From Hymenoscyphus infarciens (lineage: Eukaryota; Ascomycota; Leotiomycetes; Helotiales; Helotiaceae): a stretch of DNA of 64,000 nucleotides. The notes under the pieces are model-generated. The model ran no database searches and was not told the DNA's origin. It saw nothing but the letters and a program-made list of their open reading frames with translations. The position numbers were made by a program, and so were the translations under genes. The number at the start of each line of letters is the position of its first letter. Positions within the stretch are counted from its first letter, which is position 1. The stretch lies in assembly GCA_001414345.1 (NCBI GenBank), contig LLCB01000144.1:1-64000 (forward strand), written 5' to 3'. Below are positions 1 through 13,720 of this stretch, piece after piece.

Positions 1-3000
1 TTTATATTAGTAAGGCTATTAGTAGGTACTCTACTAATACTTAAGAAGTATTTATATAACTAAGACTATTAGTAGGTACTCTACTAATACTCTAGAAGTA
101 TATAAATAAGTTTATTTATATAAGTAAGGCTATTAGTAGATACTCTACTAATACTTAAGAAGTATTTATATAACTATGACTATTAGTAGGTACTCTACTA
201 ATACTCTAGAAGTATATAAATAAGTAAGACTATTTATTTATATAAGTAAAGCTATTAGTAGATACTCTACTAATACTCGAGAAGTATTTCTATAACTTAG
301 ACTATTAGTAGGTACTCTACTAATACTCTAGAGGTATATAAATAAGTAAGACTATTAGTAGATACTCTACTAATACTCTAGAAGTATATAAGTAAGTAAG
401 ACTATTTATTTATATAAGTAAGGCTATTAGTAGGTACTCTACTAATACTCGAGAAGTATTTATATAACTATAACTATTAGTAGATACTCTACTAATACTC
501 TAGAAGTATATAAATAAGTAAGACTATTTATTTATATAAGTAAGGCTATTAGTAGATACTCTACTAATACTCGAGAAGTATTTCTATAACTTAGACTATT
601 AGTAGGTACTCTACTTATACTCTAGAGATATATAAATAAGTAAGACTATTAGTAGATACTCTACTAATACTCTAGAAGTATATAAGTAAGTAAGACTATT
701 TATTTAAATAACTAAGACTATTAGTAGGTACTCTACTAATACTTGAGAAGTATATATATAACTAAGACTATTAGTAGAGACTCTACTAATACTCTAGTAG
801 TAGTTATATAACTAAGACTATTAGTAGGTACTCTACTAATACTTTAGAAGTATATAAATAAGTAAGACGATTTATTTATATAAGTAAGGCTATTAGTAGG
901 TACTCTACTAATACTTGAGAATTATTTCTATAACTAAGACTATTAGTAGGTACTTTACTAATACTCTAGAAGTATATAAATAAGTAAGACTATTTAGTTA
1001 TATAAGTAAGGCTATTAGTAGGTACTTTACTAATACTTGAGAATTATTTCTATAACTTAGACTATTAATAGATACTCTACTAATACTCTAGAAGTATATA
1101 AATAAGTAAGACTATTTATTTATATAAGTAAGGCTATTAGTAAGTACTCTACTAATACTTAAGAAGTATTTTTATAACTAAGACTATTAGTAGATACTCT
1201 ACTAATACTCTAGAAGTATATAAATAAGTAAGACTATTTATTTATATTAGTAAGGCTATTAGTAGATACTCTACTAATACTTAAAAAGTATTTATATAAC
1301 TAAGACTATTAGTAGGTACTTTACTAATACTTTAGAAGTATATAAATAAGTTTATTTATATAAGTAAGGCTATTAGTAGATACTCTACTAATACTTAAGA
1401 AGTATTTATATAACTAAGACTATTAGTAGGTACTCTACTAATACTCTAGAAGTATATAAATAAGTTTATTTATATAAGTAAGGCTATTAGTAGATACTCT
1501 ACTAATACTTAAGAAGTATTTATATAACTATAACTATTAGTAGATACTCTACTAATACTTAAGAAGTATTTATATAACTATAACTATTAGTAGGTACTCT
1601 ACTAATACTCTAGAAGTATTTTTATAACTAAGACTATTAGTAGGTACTCTACTAATACTCTAGAAGTATATAAATAAGTAAGACTATTTATTTATATAAG
1701 TAAGGCTATTAGTAGGTACTTTACTAATACTTAAGAATTATTTCTATAACTTAGACTATTAGTAGATACTCTACTAATACTCTAGAAGTATATAAATAAG
1801 TAAGACTATTTATTTATATAAGTAAGGCTATTAGTAGGTACTCTACTAATACTTAAGAATTATTTCTATAACTTAGACTATTAGTAGGTACTCTACTAAT
1901 ACTCTAGAAGTATATAAATAAGTAAGACTATTTATTTATATAAGTAAGGCTATTAGTAGATACTCTACTAATACTTAAGAAGTATTTTTATAACTAAGAC
2001 TATTAGTAGGTACTCTACTAATACTCTAGAAGTATATAAGTAAGTAAGACTATTTATTTATATAAGTAAGGCTATTAGTAGGTACTCTACTAATACTCTA
2101 GAAGTATATAAATAAGTAAAGCTATTAGTAGGTACTCTACTAATACTTTAGAAGTATCTAAATAAGTAAAGCTATTAATAGGTACTCTACTAATACTTTA
2201 GAAGTATCTAAATACGTAAAGCTATTAGTTAATACTCTACTAAGACTCTAGAAGTATATAAATAAGTAAGGCTATTAGTAGGTACTCTACTAATAATCTA
2301 GAAGTATATAAATAAGTAAGACTATTAGTAGGTACTCTACTAATACTCGAGAAGTATTTAAATAAGTAAGACTATTTATTTATATAAGTAAGGCTATTAG
2401 TAGGTACTCTACTAATACTCTAGAAGTATATAAATAAGTAAGGCTATTAGTAGGTACTCTACTAATACTCGAGAAGTATTTAAATAAGTAAGACTATTTA
2501 TTTATATAAGTAAGGCTATTTATAGGTACTCTACTAATACTCTAGAAGTATCTAAATACGTAAAGCTATTAGTAGATACTCTACTAATACTCTAGAAGTA
2601 TATATAAATAACTTAGACTATTAGTAGATACTCTACTAACACTCTAGAAGTATATAAATAAGTGAGGCTATTAGTAGATACTCTACTAATACTTAAGAAG
2701 TATTTAAATAAGTAAGACTATTTATTTATATAAGTAAGGCTATTTATAGATACTCTACTAATACTCTAAAAGTATATAAATAAGAGTATATAGATAACTT
2801 ACACTATTAGTAGATACTCTACTAATACTCTAGAAGTATATAAATAAGTAAGGCTATTAGTAGATACTCTACTAATACTTATAAAGTATTTAAATAAGTA
2901 AGACTATTTATATAAATAAGTAAGGCTATTAGTAGATACTTTACTAATACTCTAGAAGTATCTAAATAAGTAAAGCTATTAACAAATACTCTACTAATAC

Positions 3001-3110
3001 TCTAGATATATATATATATAAATAAGTATAGCTATTAATAAGTACTCTACTATTACACTAGAAGTACGTGAATAAGTAGTGCTATTAGTAGTTACTCTAC
3101 TAATAGCTAT
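1..3110 (+). repeat. AT-rich satellite array, orientation A
   Basis: Tandem array that probably continues beyond the left edge. Each unit carries a short palindrome (ATTAGTAG, 5-nt spacer, CTACTAAT), then an ACTCTAGAAGTAT-type segment, then TATAAATAAGTAAG or TTATATAACTAAG. Two unit lengths alternate by my count: about 50 bp, and about 72 bp with an extra ACTATTTATTTATATAAG block. Copies differ mostly by C/T and G/A transitions, for example GTAGGT versus GTAGAT and CTCGAG versus CTAGAG, TTGAG or TTAAG. This is what RIP-type deamination would produce. Unit order becomes irregular and the copies more divergent after about 2100. No ORF and no CRISPR-like spacers are present. Confidence 0.93.
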
Positions 3111-6100
3111 ATATATACTAGCTAATTATATCCGCCTCTATACTAAGTATTAGGTATAATATCTACCTACTCTCTAATAAAATATCTTAATCGCGCTATA
3201 TAATATCATAGTTAAGCTATTAGGCTATTAAATTCTAAATTTAGTTACTAGATTTATTATTACACCTTCTAGAGTTAGCTAAAAGCCTCTTATAAGTTAC
3301 TAACCTACGTTGTATAGTATTTTACTATTAAGACTTACCTCGCTCTTAAAGTTTACTTACTACCTTATTACTTTTACTTTTATTTTATATTCTTTATATT
3401 TTTATATCTTATACTTAAATCTCTCTCTATATATAAGTTAATTCTAAAGCTCTTATCCTTCTATACTATTTACTTAAAGCTAATTAAAGTATAAGAGATA
3501 AATATAGTACTAACGCTCTCTAGTATAACGCCCTCTAGTACGTTGCTAGCTAACTCACTCTATCTAAAACCTTATACCTCTACTATACTCTATAAGTATC
3601 TCTCTAATATAATAAATCTTCTAGTTACTAAGGCCCCACTAGTCGCTAGTTCTAATAAGGTTGCTCTAGCTACTAAAGCTCCTCTTAGCTATAGTAATAC
3701 TATTCTAGTTACTAGCTCTAAGTAAGCCTTAACTATTATTATATCTTTTTAGACACCTAGGTATAGTAAAACCTCTATACCTATTCCCTCTACTATAAAT
3801 ATATCTACTCTATCTACTAACGTTAGTGATTTTCTACCTTATAATAACCTACTAATTTAATATTTTACCTTTTAATAATTAAATAAGCTAGGAAATCTAG
3901 TCTAAATTCTAAAGCTCTTCTTCCTAGTAGAGTTATATAGGGATACTACTAAGGACTACTAGTACTAGGTTAAATAGATTAAAGAGTATACTTATATTAC
4001 TAACTCTATTACCGCCTTCTAAAAAGGAGCCTTAGAACTTTATATAAAAGAATAATCCCTAAACTAAATAAGAGAGAGCATAAGTATATAGGAATCTAAT
4101 AAGTAGGAATACTAGAAGAAGGTTTATAAAAAACATATAAAGTATATAAGTCTTAATTCTAAGCTCTCTATATTTACCTTAGACTAATACTCTTATTTAA
4201 GATCTTAAACTACTTTCTCTAAAGAGTATAGGTAGTTAAGGTTCATTTATATAAAGTTAATAAGACTATTACTTCTTTAAAACGATCCTACTACTTTACC
4301 TATATAGTACTAGAAGAGGTAGACGAGTTAAGTAGAATACTTAAGCCTTACTAAGTAAAGCGGATTCGACTTACTAATAACCGTCTTACTATTACTAGAA
4401 AATAACCTATTTTAAAGTCTAGTACTACCTTAAAACCGAGTATCTAATATAATATAGTATACCTACTATCTATAATAACTAATATCTAGTAGTATACTCT
4501 TTATAATAATAATTCTACTACCTAGCCTAAGTTTTTAGTATTATTAGAAAGGAATTAGATAGTAGTTTCTTTCTTATCTAATACCTTCCTATACTACCTT
4601 CTTAGATAAGCTAATATAATTCTAGTATTTAAAACTCTTTCTAAATAATATATCATTTTTACTATTCTCTTACTTAATATATAAAAGTTCTAAAGTCTAG
4701 ATTATTTATCTACTCTTATATATACCCTTTATATTCTAAGCTTTTCTTCTATCTTTCTACTTCTCTCTTCTTCTACTTATTTACCTAGCTTTAATTTCTT
4801 CTAGTTATATTAAGCTTATATATCTCTAATATATTAATACCTTCTAAGGTAATATTATTAATTACTTTCTCTCTTACTTTCTTCTTTAATACCCTCTTTC
4901 TAACGCTAGTCTTCTATTTAATCTTATCTATTATTTATAATATATTTTACTTTATCCTAGCTCTTTATAGACTTACTTAAAATACCTTCTCTTCCTTTAC
5001 TTTAATCCTAGTAGCTACTCTATTAATAAAACTATTAATATTCTTTTATACCTATTATCTAATAACCTCTATCTACTTCTCTACTCTCTCTAAAATCGTA
5101 TCTATATTATGTTTATTCTTATTATTACTTAACTCTTCCCTTATTATAGTACTTATACCTTCTCTCTTACTTCCTTTATTATAATTAATTAACTCTACTC
5201 TTATAGCTTTATATATACCTTCCTTCTTACTTCTCTTATCTTTATTCTAGTATTTATTATTATTATCTTCTTCTTTACTTCTCCTATTTTTATCCTTAAT
5301 CTCTTTATCTCCTTTTTAAGTAATTAATCTTTTAAGAAGAGCTTATAAAGTAATTAAGAATATCCTCTAGTTTCTTTTAAATTAATAAGTTAAGAGTTTC
5401 TAGTAATATAATTACTTTTATTAAAGATAGTTTTAGTAATCTATTATTTATTTTAGAGTAATATATAGTATTTACTTATAAAGTACCTTAAAGAATAGCT
5501 TAAGAAATACATCTTAGCTATTAGTTAGCCTAAACTTAAAACAAGTACTAATAAACGATATCTTATTAGTATACTCCGACTTATACGCTAGATATAAACT
5601 AGGTTTAAAAGAGAGGTTTTCCAGCTATTTATAGTATTTATTTAAATAGCTAGTATACTACTAGTTAAAATTAGTACCTATTACTAAGATGCCTTATAAG
5701 GTTGTTAGTTCTTACTTATAGTCTTTAAACAGGTTTTCAAGGTTTTAGAGTTTTTAGGGTTTTTAGAGTTTTAGGAAATGTTTAAGTTTCTAAGTCCTAT
5801 AAGATAAGCGCTAGTAAGACGTTAAGCGCCTACTTTATAATAACCTTAATCTTCTACTTATCTACTAGAGCCTTATAACCTATAATACTATATCTATATA
5901 CTATAGTTATAATAACTATAAACTAGGTAAGTAGTTCTAACTTTAATAGTTTTTACTCTAATTAAAGTTATAGAATTTAGATATAATATACTCTTAGAGA
6001 CCTTATACTAGCTATTATTATACCTCTCCTTCTTAGACCTTTCTATCTCTACCTCTATCCTCTCTCTCTCTATTTATTTTATACTTTAAACTAAGTAAGC

Positions 6101-9100
6101 TAATAAGTACTTTTTATTATATTATAAACTAGAGAGATATATATTTACTAGAGTAAGAATACTAATCCTAATACCTATCTATTTATCCTAGTAACTTTAG
6201 TATAATTTAAAAGTCTAATAAGATTAGTTAAAAAGTAGTAAAAAGAGTTTAAAAGATTATAAATAATTTTACTAAGAATCTTAAATAATATACTATAAGA
6301 GTAAGAATCTAAAGAAAGTATATTATTTCCTAAGCACGCTTATACTTATCTAATTATTATTTTCTTTAACTAAAAGATACTACCTTATAAGACTAATATT
6401 AGTATAAGAATAGTTATTAGATTCCTAAAATATATAAAGAGCTAGATAATAAAAGAAAAACACTAGATAACCTATTATCTAAGAAGTAGAGCTTAGTTTA
6501 GCTTACTAATAAATATAAGTAACTTATCTTAGATTAGAAGAAGGTAGAATTATAAGAAAGAGGATAATAGTATATACTTAAGATTTTCTAGAGCTCCCTC
6601 TATTCTATAATAGAAAATAAGAATAAAGTCTAATATTATAAGAAGTTAATATAATAGGTTAGCCTAGAAGAGAAGAAGTAAAGAAAGATCTATAAAGATA
6701 TAATCTCTTAATATTATATAATTATAAGTTCTTTACTTAAATACTTTTACGTCTTTAAATTAAACTAACTATTAAGTAGTATAAAAAGGTATAAGCTCTA
6801 GGTTATAAGATAGTATTCCTTATTATAGATAAGGAAACGAATAAGATAGCTAAAATCTCTATATTAGAGAGAACACTAATTAGTTTATATTACCTTAAGA
6901 TAATAGAGGTAAAAAAGCTTAGTCTCTTCTATTTTAATATCTTTATAAAGATAGGAATGTATATTATATAGCTATTTCCTAGTAATTCTAATAAACTCTA
7001 AAATACTCTTTTAAAGGAATATAATATTCTTAGATAAGAAACCTCTTATCTAGAAACGTAAGGAAGTAAATTATCTATTTAAGATTCTTAACCTACTTTA
7101 TAAAGTACTATACTAAATATAGTAGTAATATAGTTAAAAATTACTTAATACCTAGTATCTAGTTATAGTTTTATTATTAGTAAAAAGAAGAGTAAAATAC
7201 TATATTTATATAAATAGAGTTCTACTTTCTTAAAGTATAATATTAGATTAGTTTATACTATTCTAGGTTTATTATAAGAGAATATCTAAAATATATAAAG
7301 TATAAAAGCTAAGACTTTTAATAATAGAGAGAAGGAAACTAGAGTATATATTTATTATAGAATATTTTCTATACCTTTAATAATCTTTTTTAAAAGAGTT
7401 AGTTAAGAAGTAAGGTATGTTTTTAAATATTTATTAAAAAGTTATAAGTAATTATACTTATCTTTACTAAGCTCTAATAGCTCTATTAGTTTTTATTCTT
7501 ATAACTAGTAATAATAGGTAGATAACCTAAGTTACTTTATAAAGTCGTAATAGGTAATAGTTCCTATATATATTTATAACTTCTATATATAAGAAGTATA
7601 AAAAGGATATAACTATTAATAGGTTACCTACTAATAGTTATAAGTAATATAATAATTAGTAGATTACTTATAAGTAGCTAAATACTAAGATTATATATAC
7701 TTCTTACTATTAGAAGATAACCTATAAGTTAGGTAGATTACTTATAAAAAAATAGTTAGTAGAATATAGCTATTAGTAGGTTATCTACTCTTAGTATAGT
7801 AAAAGGATAGTAGATTTAAAAGTATTAGTAGGTTACTTATAATAAGATATTATAAAAAGTATTAACTCTATTCTAGAAGAGAGGTAAAGTAATTAAAATT
7901 AGAAAGTAGTTTAAAAGTATTAAGTATAAGCCTAAAAATCGCTTAAATAGTATATTTTTTTATAGTACTTTCTTATAAAAAGAGGTAGAAATAAGAGTAG
8001 AAGAAGTAAAAAGTAATATATTATTATTTAGCTAAAGTACTTAATAGTAGATTTATATATATTTATTTAATAATCTCTAAAATATCTAAGCTTAATCTTA
8101 AATTCTATATATTATATTTTATAAAAATTAAAACATTAATATATTAAGCTAACTAAAACCTCTAAGACATATATAAAAGAAAATAAATAATAGTACTTCT
8201 AGAAACTCTATAACCTAATAATATTATACTTAAACTAAGCTAGTTACTTATTTAAGTATTTAATAAGTATTTTAAGTAAATTCTATTTAAAGAACTTTAG
8301 TTAAATAGTAATATACTATTATAAGATAATAAACCGCTAGTTCCTTATATTCTATTATAGTTACTTTCTAGAGTATTATTACTTCCTAGTAGTTTTTCTA
8401 ATTAACTGTTTAATCCTAATACTCTCTAAACTATCGCTTATAGCCTTAGATCGTTTAAATTAACCTATAGCTATAATAAGAGGTCTCTTAAACCTTCTTT
8501 AACCTTAAGATTTATAAAGCTTTTATACTTTTCTTTAATTAAGTCCTACTTTATACGTTCTACTACCTTTATAGCTACCTAGGTGTTAAGCTATTCTTTA
8601 AAAGAGTTAATAACTAGTATATCTAAGCTAGCTAGAGCTACCTATATTAATACTATAGTAACTATAAGAGAATTAGCTATCTATAGAATAATAAAGAATA
8701 TAAAATATACTAATATTATAGGTATTACTACTCTTATAAGGCTTATTACTACTAGTATTTATATCGCCTTCTCTATCCTAGTTCTTATATCTAATTATTT
8801 CTAGTATATCTAGCTCTATTATATTATTCTATATAAATTAGTTAAAATCAAAGTCTTTTATATTTTCTAAAAGTTTTTCTTTAAGGAAAAGATAAAGTAT
8901 AAGAGTATAAACTCTAACTTAGAATTCTTCGTCGCCTTCTTAAATACTAGCTAATCTACTAATAATAGTACTAGTAGTATATATTATAAGATTCTTATTA
9001 TAATCTCTATTATTTAAAGCTTCTTCTTCCTCTTCTTTATTATTATTACTATTATTTACTTAGTTATTTATAATATACTAGGTTTCTTTAATTAAATAAA

Positions 9101-12100
9101 TCTTATTCTAAGGTTAAGTATTAGCTTAGTTTAATTTAGTTAGCTATAGTAATAAAAAGCCTGTTTTTAATAATCCTAGTTAGACTATATATTCTATATT
9201 ACTCTTATAGTATTATTAAGATTTAGGATTACTCTTAAGATAAGAAAAGGTATTAGTAATTATAGTATTAATACTAATATCCTTATTATAGGTCTTAGAC
9301 TAGGACTATTCTCTAGCCTCGTCCTCGTCTTTAATATCTTCTTTATAATTACTATTATTACTAGTAGAATCTAAGATATAACTAGTAAGTATATATTAAA
9401 AAAAAAAGAATATAAATAATATACTTATATTACTAATACTATCTTTAAGTATTCTATATTAAGATCTAGAAAAAGAAGACTAGTAGCTTTAAACTTATCT
9501 AAGAATATTATTAATAATATTACTAGACTTAGGAATTAGTTTTTCTTTCTTATTATATTAAAATTTAATATTAAGATTATTATACTACTTTTTTATTTAT
9601 AGCTTATACTTAAGAGTCTTATCTAGTAATATAAAGGTATTCTTTATAATAATACGTCTAACTTACTTTACCTTTTTAATAACTTTAGCTTATAGAGCCT
9701 AGTAAATTATATAGTTATAATCTAGGTATAAAATATATATCTATATAAAAAACGTTCTTAGATCTATAATAATATAACTTTTATACTTAAGCTCCTTATT
9801 AGAATATTTAAGATCTTTTTCTTTTTTAGAGTTAACCTTAGTAAGTTTTTTAATAGTAGGAATTATTAGATAGCTATAAGGTTAGAAAAGGTATATAATA
9901 AGACTATCTACCTTACTATTCTTATATATAGTTAAGAGCTCTCTTATTAAATTAAGAATATTAATACTAAGTAGATAAAGTTTAATACTATTTAAGATAA
10001 ATAAGTTAGTAATTATAATATTTCGTCTTTAGACTTTAGTTAATTAGAAAAATAGGACCTATATCTAGTAGTTATTATTCTAAATTAGGCTCTATATAAG
10101 TTATTTATACTCCTTATAATACTTCTCTTAGTATAGAGTTAGTTATAAATTAGTAATAAGTATAATAAAATATAGTTTATACTTATCCTCTTCTTTAAGG
10201 TCTACTATTAAGTAGTTCTTATCTTCGTCTTCGTCTTTAGAGTCTAATATAGCCTTATAGCTTACTACTTATAATACCTTCCTTTTTACTTTATAGTCTT
10301 ATCTCTTCTCCTAGTTCTTATACTTTTATAGTTAACCTAAACTCCTACCTAGAAGGCCTATTCCTTTTAATCGTCGTTTAATATTAGTATTATCTTTAGA
10401 TACTAGTTAAACGTATATACTAAGGTATTATTAGTATAATTAGACCTAGAAGATAGTTCTATTTTTATTAATAAAGAGCTTTTTAGAGGTATTAACGTAT
10501 ATCTTTCTTAATCTTTATAAAATAACTAGCTTAGAAGGTATATTAGTAGATTATTCTAGTTTTATATTAGTATATTTTAGTTAGAAAAAGATATAGAGTA
10601 TACTAGGATAATTAGTATATCTACTAAGTAAAGGTAATCGTTATAATATACTATTATATAAGCTAGACTCCTTATTAAGTAGTAGAGGTAATAGTTTAGA
10701 AGTAGTAAATACTATAGAAGTTTAATATACTACTTAACTATAATAGAGAAAGTATAGTAAAATTCGCTAGTAAGAGTATATTCTAGGTTATAGGTAATTA
10801 TTACTATAGTAGTAGAAGGTAAGACGTTAAAGGATTCTAAGATTAGATAATATATAATTATATAATATAAGGAATCTATTAATCTTTTCTCTACCTTCGA
10901 TTATATCTTTCTAACTACTCTAAATATATATATAAATAACCTATTATAAAGGTAATCTCTATAATTATAAAGTCTATTTCTATAATTATAAAGCTTATAT
11001 TAGGTTTAATCTTTTTATTATATAAAAATATCTAAAAGTCTATTACTTTTTACCTTATAGTCTCTTAGTCTCTATTCTATTACCTTTATAGCTTCTTCTC
11101 TACTATTATAGTATATTCTCTTTAAACTCCTTAAGTATTCTTAACTAAAACCTTAGACCTAGCCTCTTATAATCGATAAGGTTATTAAACAATTCTAAAG
11201 TAATTATCCTAAGTCTAAGCTAGTTATAGATAACCTATACCTAGACTAGCTACTTTATAATAATACTCTTAGCTACTTAGACCTATATAGATATAAGAAA
11301 ACATATAGTCTTATAGGTATTTTATTCCTTTATTCCTTTTAAAAGCTAATCTTATACTTTAGCTTAGACGCGCTCTCTCTACCTCTCTAGTACTCTCTCT
11401 CCTTTTAAACCAAAACCGTAATTTATTAGTTAGCTAATTCACTACCTCTACTACTCTAAACCTTACTTCGCAAAAGCGTAATTCCTTATTAGTTAGATTT
11501 ACTACTCCTCTTATTAAACGTTATTACTAGAGCTAAAACCTACTCTTACTATTACCCTCTATTATTTATAATCTTATACTAATTAAAGAAGGCTAAAAAC
11601 TACTCTTACTAACGTTAACTATTCTATATAGTTCTATACTAACTAAGGAAGATAATCTATTTATATTCCCTCTTTTTATATTACTATCTTTTATAGTTAA
11701 AACTCTACTCTCTATTACCCTAAACACGTTAGTTCTTTAAGCATTTATCTTACTATAGTAGAGTATTAGTACTATTAATTTAATACTTTATAAGATTAAA
11801 GATAACTTCTACCTTATAAAATTCTTAGCCTTAATACTTAATCCTCTCTTTAAGTATATATATAAATCCTTAAATACCTTTTACTACTATAATTCGAGTT
11901 ATGCTAAAATTACTAAGGTAGACCTTAATACTCTTCTTACTTTTAAGAAAGTTAAGAAAGGTCTATCTAAATTACTTATCTTAACTATATTTATTTATAC
12001 TACTTATTTCTATTAAATATATATATTATATATTAAGTATCTAAATTCTATAAAGAACTTTATAGTAAAGAGAGCTACTATTTATACTTATAAGCGTAAT

Positions 12101-13040
12101 CTCTATACTTAATAAACCCTAATATTAGAAGTATATATACGTTTTAATAAGGTTACTTAATAGCTTAGTTATTCTAAGAAGTATATTAATAAGTCTACTA
12201 GATATATTAAGAGTAGAGAAAAGCTTCTAAAGTATAATACCCTTTATTAAAAGTTTTTAGTCTTTTTTTGTTTTTAATTATATTTAATATCTTCTTCTAA
12301 GTCTTTAAATAATATAGAAGGGTAAAGCTATACTAGTATAATAGAGACGTTCTTTTATTTATTTTAAAAGGTATTTTACTACTCTTATTTTTCTAGGTAT
12401 ATATTTATAGCTAGATAAGTATACTTTAGTAAGAGAAATTAGATAACGCTTTTTATATAAAGGTTTTACTTATATATATTTATATAAGAGTTCTATTTAA
12501 AAGTTAAAGAAGGTAGTTATATACTCCTTCTATTACTAGGCGCTAATAATAAATAAAATTTTAATATTTATAGTTTTATTATAGTATTAACTATACTCTT
12601 ATAATACTAATGCTTTATAAACTCTAGAAGAAGTTTAGCCTATAAAAATATTTCTAAAATATTAAAAGAAGGTTAGCTAATAGATAGCTTATATAAATAG
12701 GGTTTTTAGCAATTCTACTAGCTTACTTATTAATTTACTAGTTTACTTATCTATATAATTAATTTAATATATATATAAATGCTTTATCTAGAAAGAAACT
12801 CTTAATTTAAAGTGCTTTATCTATTAGACGTTATAAAGAAGAATACTAGATAAGCCTAATTTAAGTCTAGTATTCTATAAAAACCTTAACTTTAGTAGTA
12901 AAAGCACCACTCCTACTATAAAAGCTTATATACTAGATAAGCTTCTTAAGAGTAACTCTTAAAAACACTATTAGGATTAAGAAGCTTAGATTATTTACTT
13001 AAAAATATCTTAATATAATATTATAAGTAGACGGCTTTTT
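3111..13040. repeat. RIP-degraded AT-rich repeat DNA, left part
   Basis: Very AT-rich, TA-saturated DNA with dense stop codons in all frames. The only open frames are 60-73 codons long with Ile/Leu/Ser/Tyr-rich compositions expected by chance. Pyrimidine-rich tracts occur at about 4560-5300 and purine-rich tracts at about 6470-7420, which may be ghosts of transposon coding strands. Short internal duplications are visible at about 11405-11660, and small palindromes of the GTAGGTNACCTAC type cluster at about 7500-7850. I could not identify any specific element or conserved enzyme motif. Confidence 0.7.
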
Positions 13041-13720
13041 AAATACTAGGTTTATCTATAGGTTACTTACTAACTATCTACTAGTAATTCTCTAGTTATT
13101 AGTAGGTCACCTACTAATTATAGAATAAGGCCTAAGTCTAATTCTATTTATAGGTAATCTACTAATTATTACTTATATACTAAGTTTCTAAGAGGCTTTC
13201 TTATCTATTTATAAGTAGCCTACTAATTACCTTTATACCTAGAATCAGGTTATAGAAGAGGTATAGAACTATTAGTAGATTACCTACTAATTATTAGAGA
13301 ATATTATATATTTCTAACCCGCTGCTATTATATAGTATAATACTACCTCTAATACTAATAACAGCCTATATTTAAGACTTTATAATATCTTATCTATACT
13401 ATCTACTCTTTTTATAAATATAAGTTCTTATAATTTCAGCTTTTACTACTACTTAAGATTCTATTTAAACTAGAGCCTTGTCTACTTTTAGTAGAGTATT
13501 TTTTTAGTTAATATCGTTTTTAAAGGTTAACGTTTAACTAGATAAAAGGGTAGCTTAGTTAGTAGGCTATTTATAGGTTACCTACTAATAGTCGAATATT
13601 AGCTTTATAGCTATTAGTAAGTTACCTACTAATTACTAGAACTATTTATAGCTTATTCCTATAATTATAAGATAGACACTCTCTATCTATAAGTAACCTA
13701 CTAATTACTACTCAGGCTTG
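13041..13720. repeat. Cluster of dispersed palindromes
   Basis: Roughly nine degenerate copies of a palindrome with the consensus TTAGTAGGTNACCTACTAA lie within about 650 bp at irregular spacing. A near-perfect copy is at 13098-13118, with others near 13055, 13150, 13205, 13270, 13570, 13612 and 13690. Some have one arm as TTTATAGG instead of TTAGTAGG. The arms match those of the satellite palindrome, but the spacer differs (GGTNACC rather than GGTACTC). Confidence 0.75.

Noticed and set aside
3543..3725. 60-codon plus-strand ORF in the AT-rich block
   Set aside because: TA-saturated sequence, composition of random translation, no start context and no motif.
5728..5778. Telomere-like TTTTTAGGGTTTTTAGAG run
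   Set aside because: Only a few irregular units with no TTAGGG array. Probably local duplication in degraded DNA.
8583..8804. 73-codon plus-strand ORF in the AT-rich block
   Set aside because: Ile/Thr/Leu/Tyr-rich from AT bias, no domain, surrounded by stop-dense degraded repeats.
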